Made by a program: the position numbers and the translations under genes. A stretch of DNA of 64,000 bases. Origin: CAWIMX01 sp963792785. GTDB taxonomy: Bacteria; Acidobacteriota; Vicinamibacteria; Vicinamibacterales; CAVVIG01. Below, in pieces: positions 63,920-64,000 of this stretch (the stretch's first letter is position 1; every line of letters begins with the position of its first letter). Below the pieces are notes generated by a model, which made no database searches, was not told where the DNA came from, and worked only from the letters and a program-made list of their open reading frames with translations. The stretch spans positions 2,117,780 through 2,181,779 of the forward strand of contig CAWBXO010000001.1 in NCBI GenBank assembly GCA_963792785.1. The letters are read 5' to 3'.

Positions 63920-64000
63920 TCACTTTGGGAAGAGATCTAGCGCACTCGTTACTTTTTTCTGAAAGGCTTCTAGATCGCCAGCGCTATCAGTAACACTGGT
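63920..64000 (-). CDS. C-terminal end of a gene entering from the right
   Basis: The last 26 codons, TSVTDSAGDLEAFQKKVTSA LDLFPK-stop, are open to the window edge. Too short to identify. Confidence 0.35.
   Translation of the reverse strand, partial: TSVTDSAGDLEAFQKKVTSALDLFPK

Noticed and set aside
46637..64000. Prophage or integrative element in the acidobacterial genome
   Set aside because: No integrase, phage structural genes or attachment sites; both junctions fall in truncated genes, so assembly chimerism explains it better.

Overview
The window reads as three unrelated pieces of DNA joined together, probably a metagenome assembly chimera. All frames were read by eye, and family calls rest on motifs rather than searches.

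Piece 1 (1 to about 45,290) is very GC-rich, close to 70%. Its gene content and intergenic heptamer repeats suggest an acidobacterium, perhaps of the Vicinamibacteria type, but that placement is inference. Positions 1-24,590 are housekeeping genes: response regulator/Spy pair, transketolase, NAD-type isocitrate dehydrogenase, acyltransferase, proline dehydrogenase, CCA-adding enzyme, dienelactone hydrolase, an acyl-ACP synthetase-ACP-acyltransferase fusion, infA, a DEAD-box helicase, a HTH-TPR protein, glucokinase, a GltD/PyrK-type flavoprotein, and thiS-thiG. This stretch is dotted with 7-, 8-, 9- and 23-bp direct-repeat arrays. Some sit exactly at gene ends, and one splits a gene. A two-gene nucleotidyltransferase module lies between thiG and a second, degraded copy of the thiG 3' end.

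Positions 24,591-45,290 are a surface-glycan locus. It opens with a plus-strand sugar epimerase. After that come about 17 minus-strand genes, most overlapping by ATGA or GTGA. In transcription order they are: NeuB-like synthase, DegT aminotransferase, SDR, CMP-sugar cytidylyltransferase, NeuB-TIM barrel fusion, Gfo/Idh oxidoreductase, radical SAM protein, methyltransferase, DegT aminotransferase, glycosyltransferase, a Bfd-type iron-sulfur protein, a beta-rich protein, glycosyltransferase, asparagine synthetase-like amidotransferase, methyltransferase, glycosyltransferase, and a WecA-CapD fusion. Together they look able to make a nonulosonic acid (sialic or legionaminic type), modify sugars, and start and extend a lipid-linked glycan. 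Two stretches (about 28.65-32.66 kb and 41.5-45.25 kb) have an indel every 100-200 bp and look like poorly polished sequence.

Piece 2 (about 45,311-46,629) is a 1.3-kb GC-rich fragment that looks actinobacterial. It holds the truncated 3' end of a Ca2+/H+ antiporter and a truncated chemotaxis-receptor-like protein with a PilZ-like tail. Both genes are cut at the fragment edges.

Piece 3 (about 46,630-64,000) has clearly lower GC (mid-40s), is also rich in frameshifts, and may come from a Chloroflexota (Ktedonobacteria-like) genome. It carries a radical SAM / ASCH-like / P-loop kinase / XRE-regulator cluster, two small conserved proteins, an IS3-family element, a GAF histidine kinase with its NarL-type regulator, and a series of genes from 57.6 to 63.4 kb: an HTH regulator with an MmyB-like sensor domain, an HTH-repeat protein, a prephenate dehydratase/BacA-like domain protein, a formylglycine-generating-enzyme-like protein and a sulfite-oxidase-type molybdopterin protein. 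That last series could be a small biosynthetic cluster.
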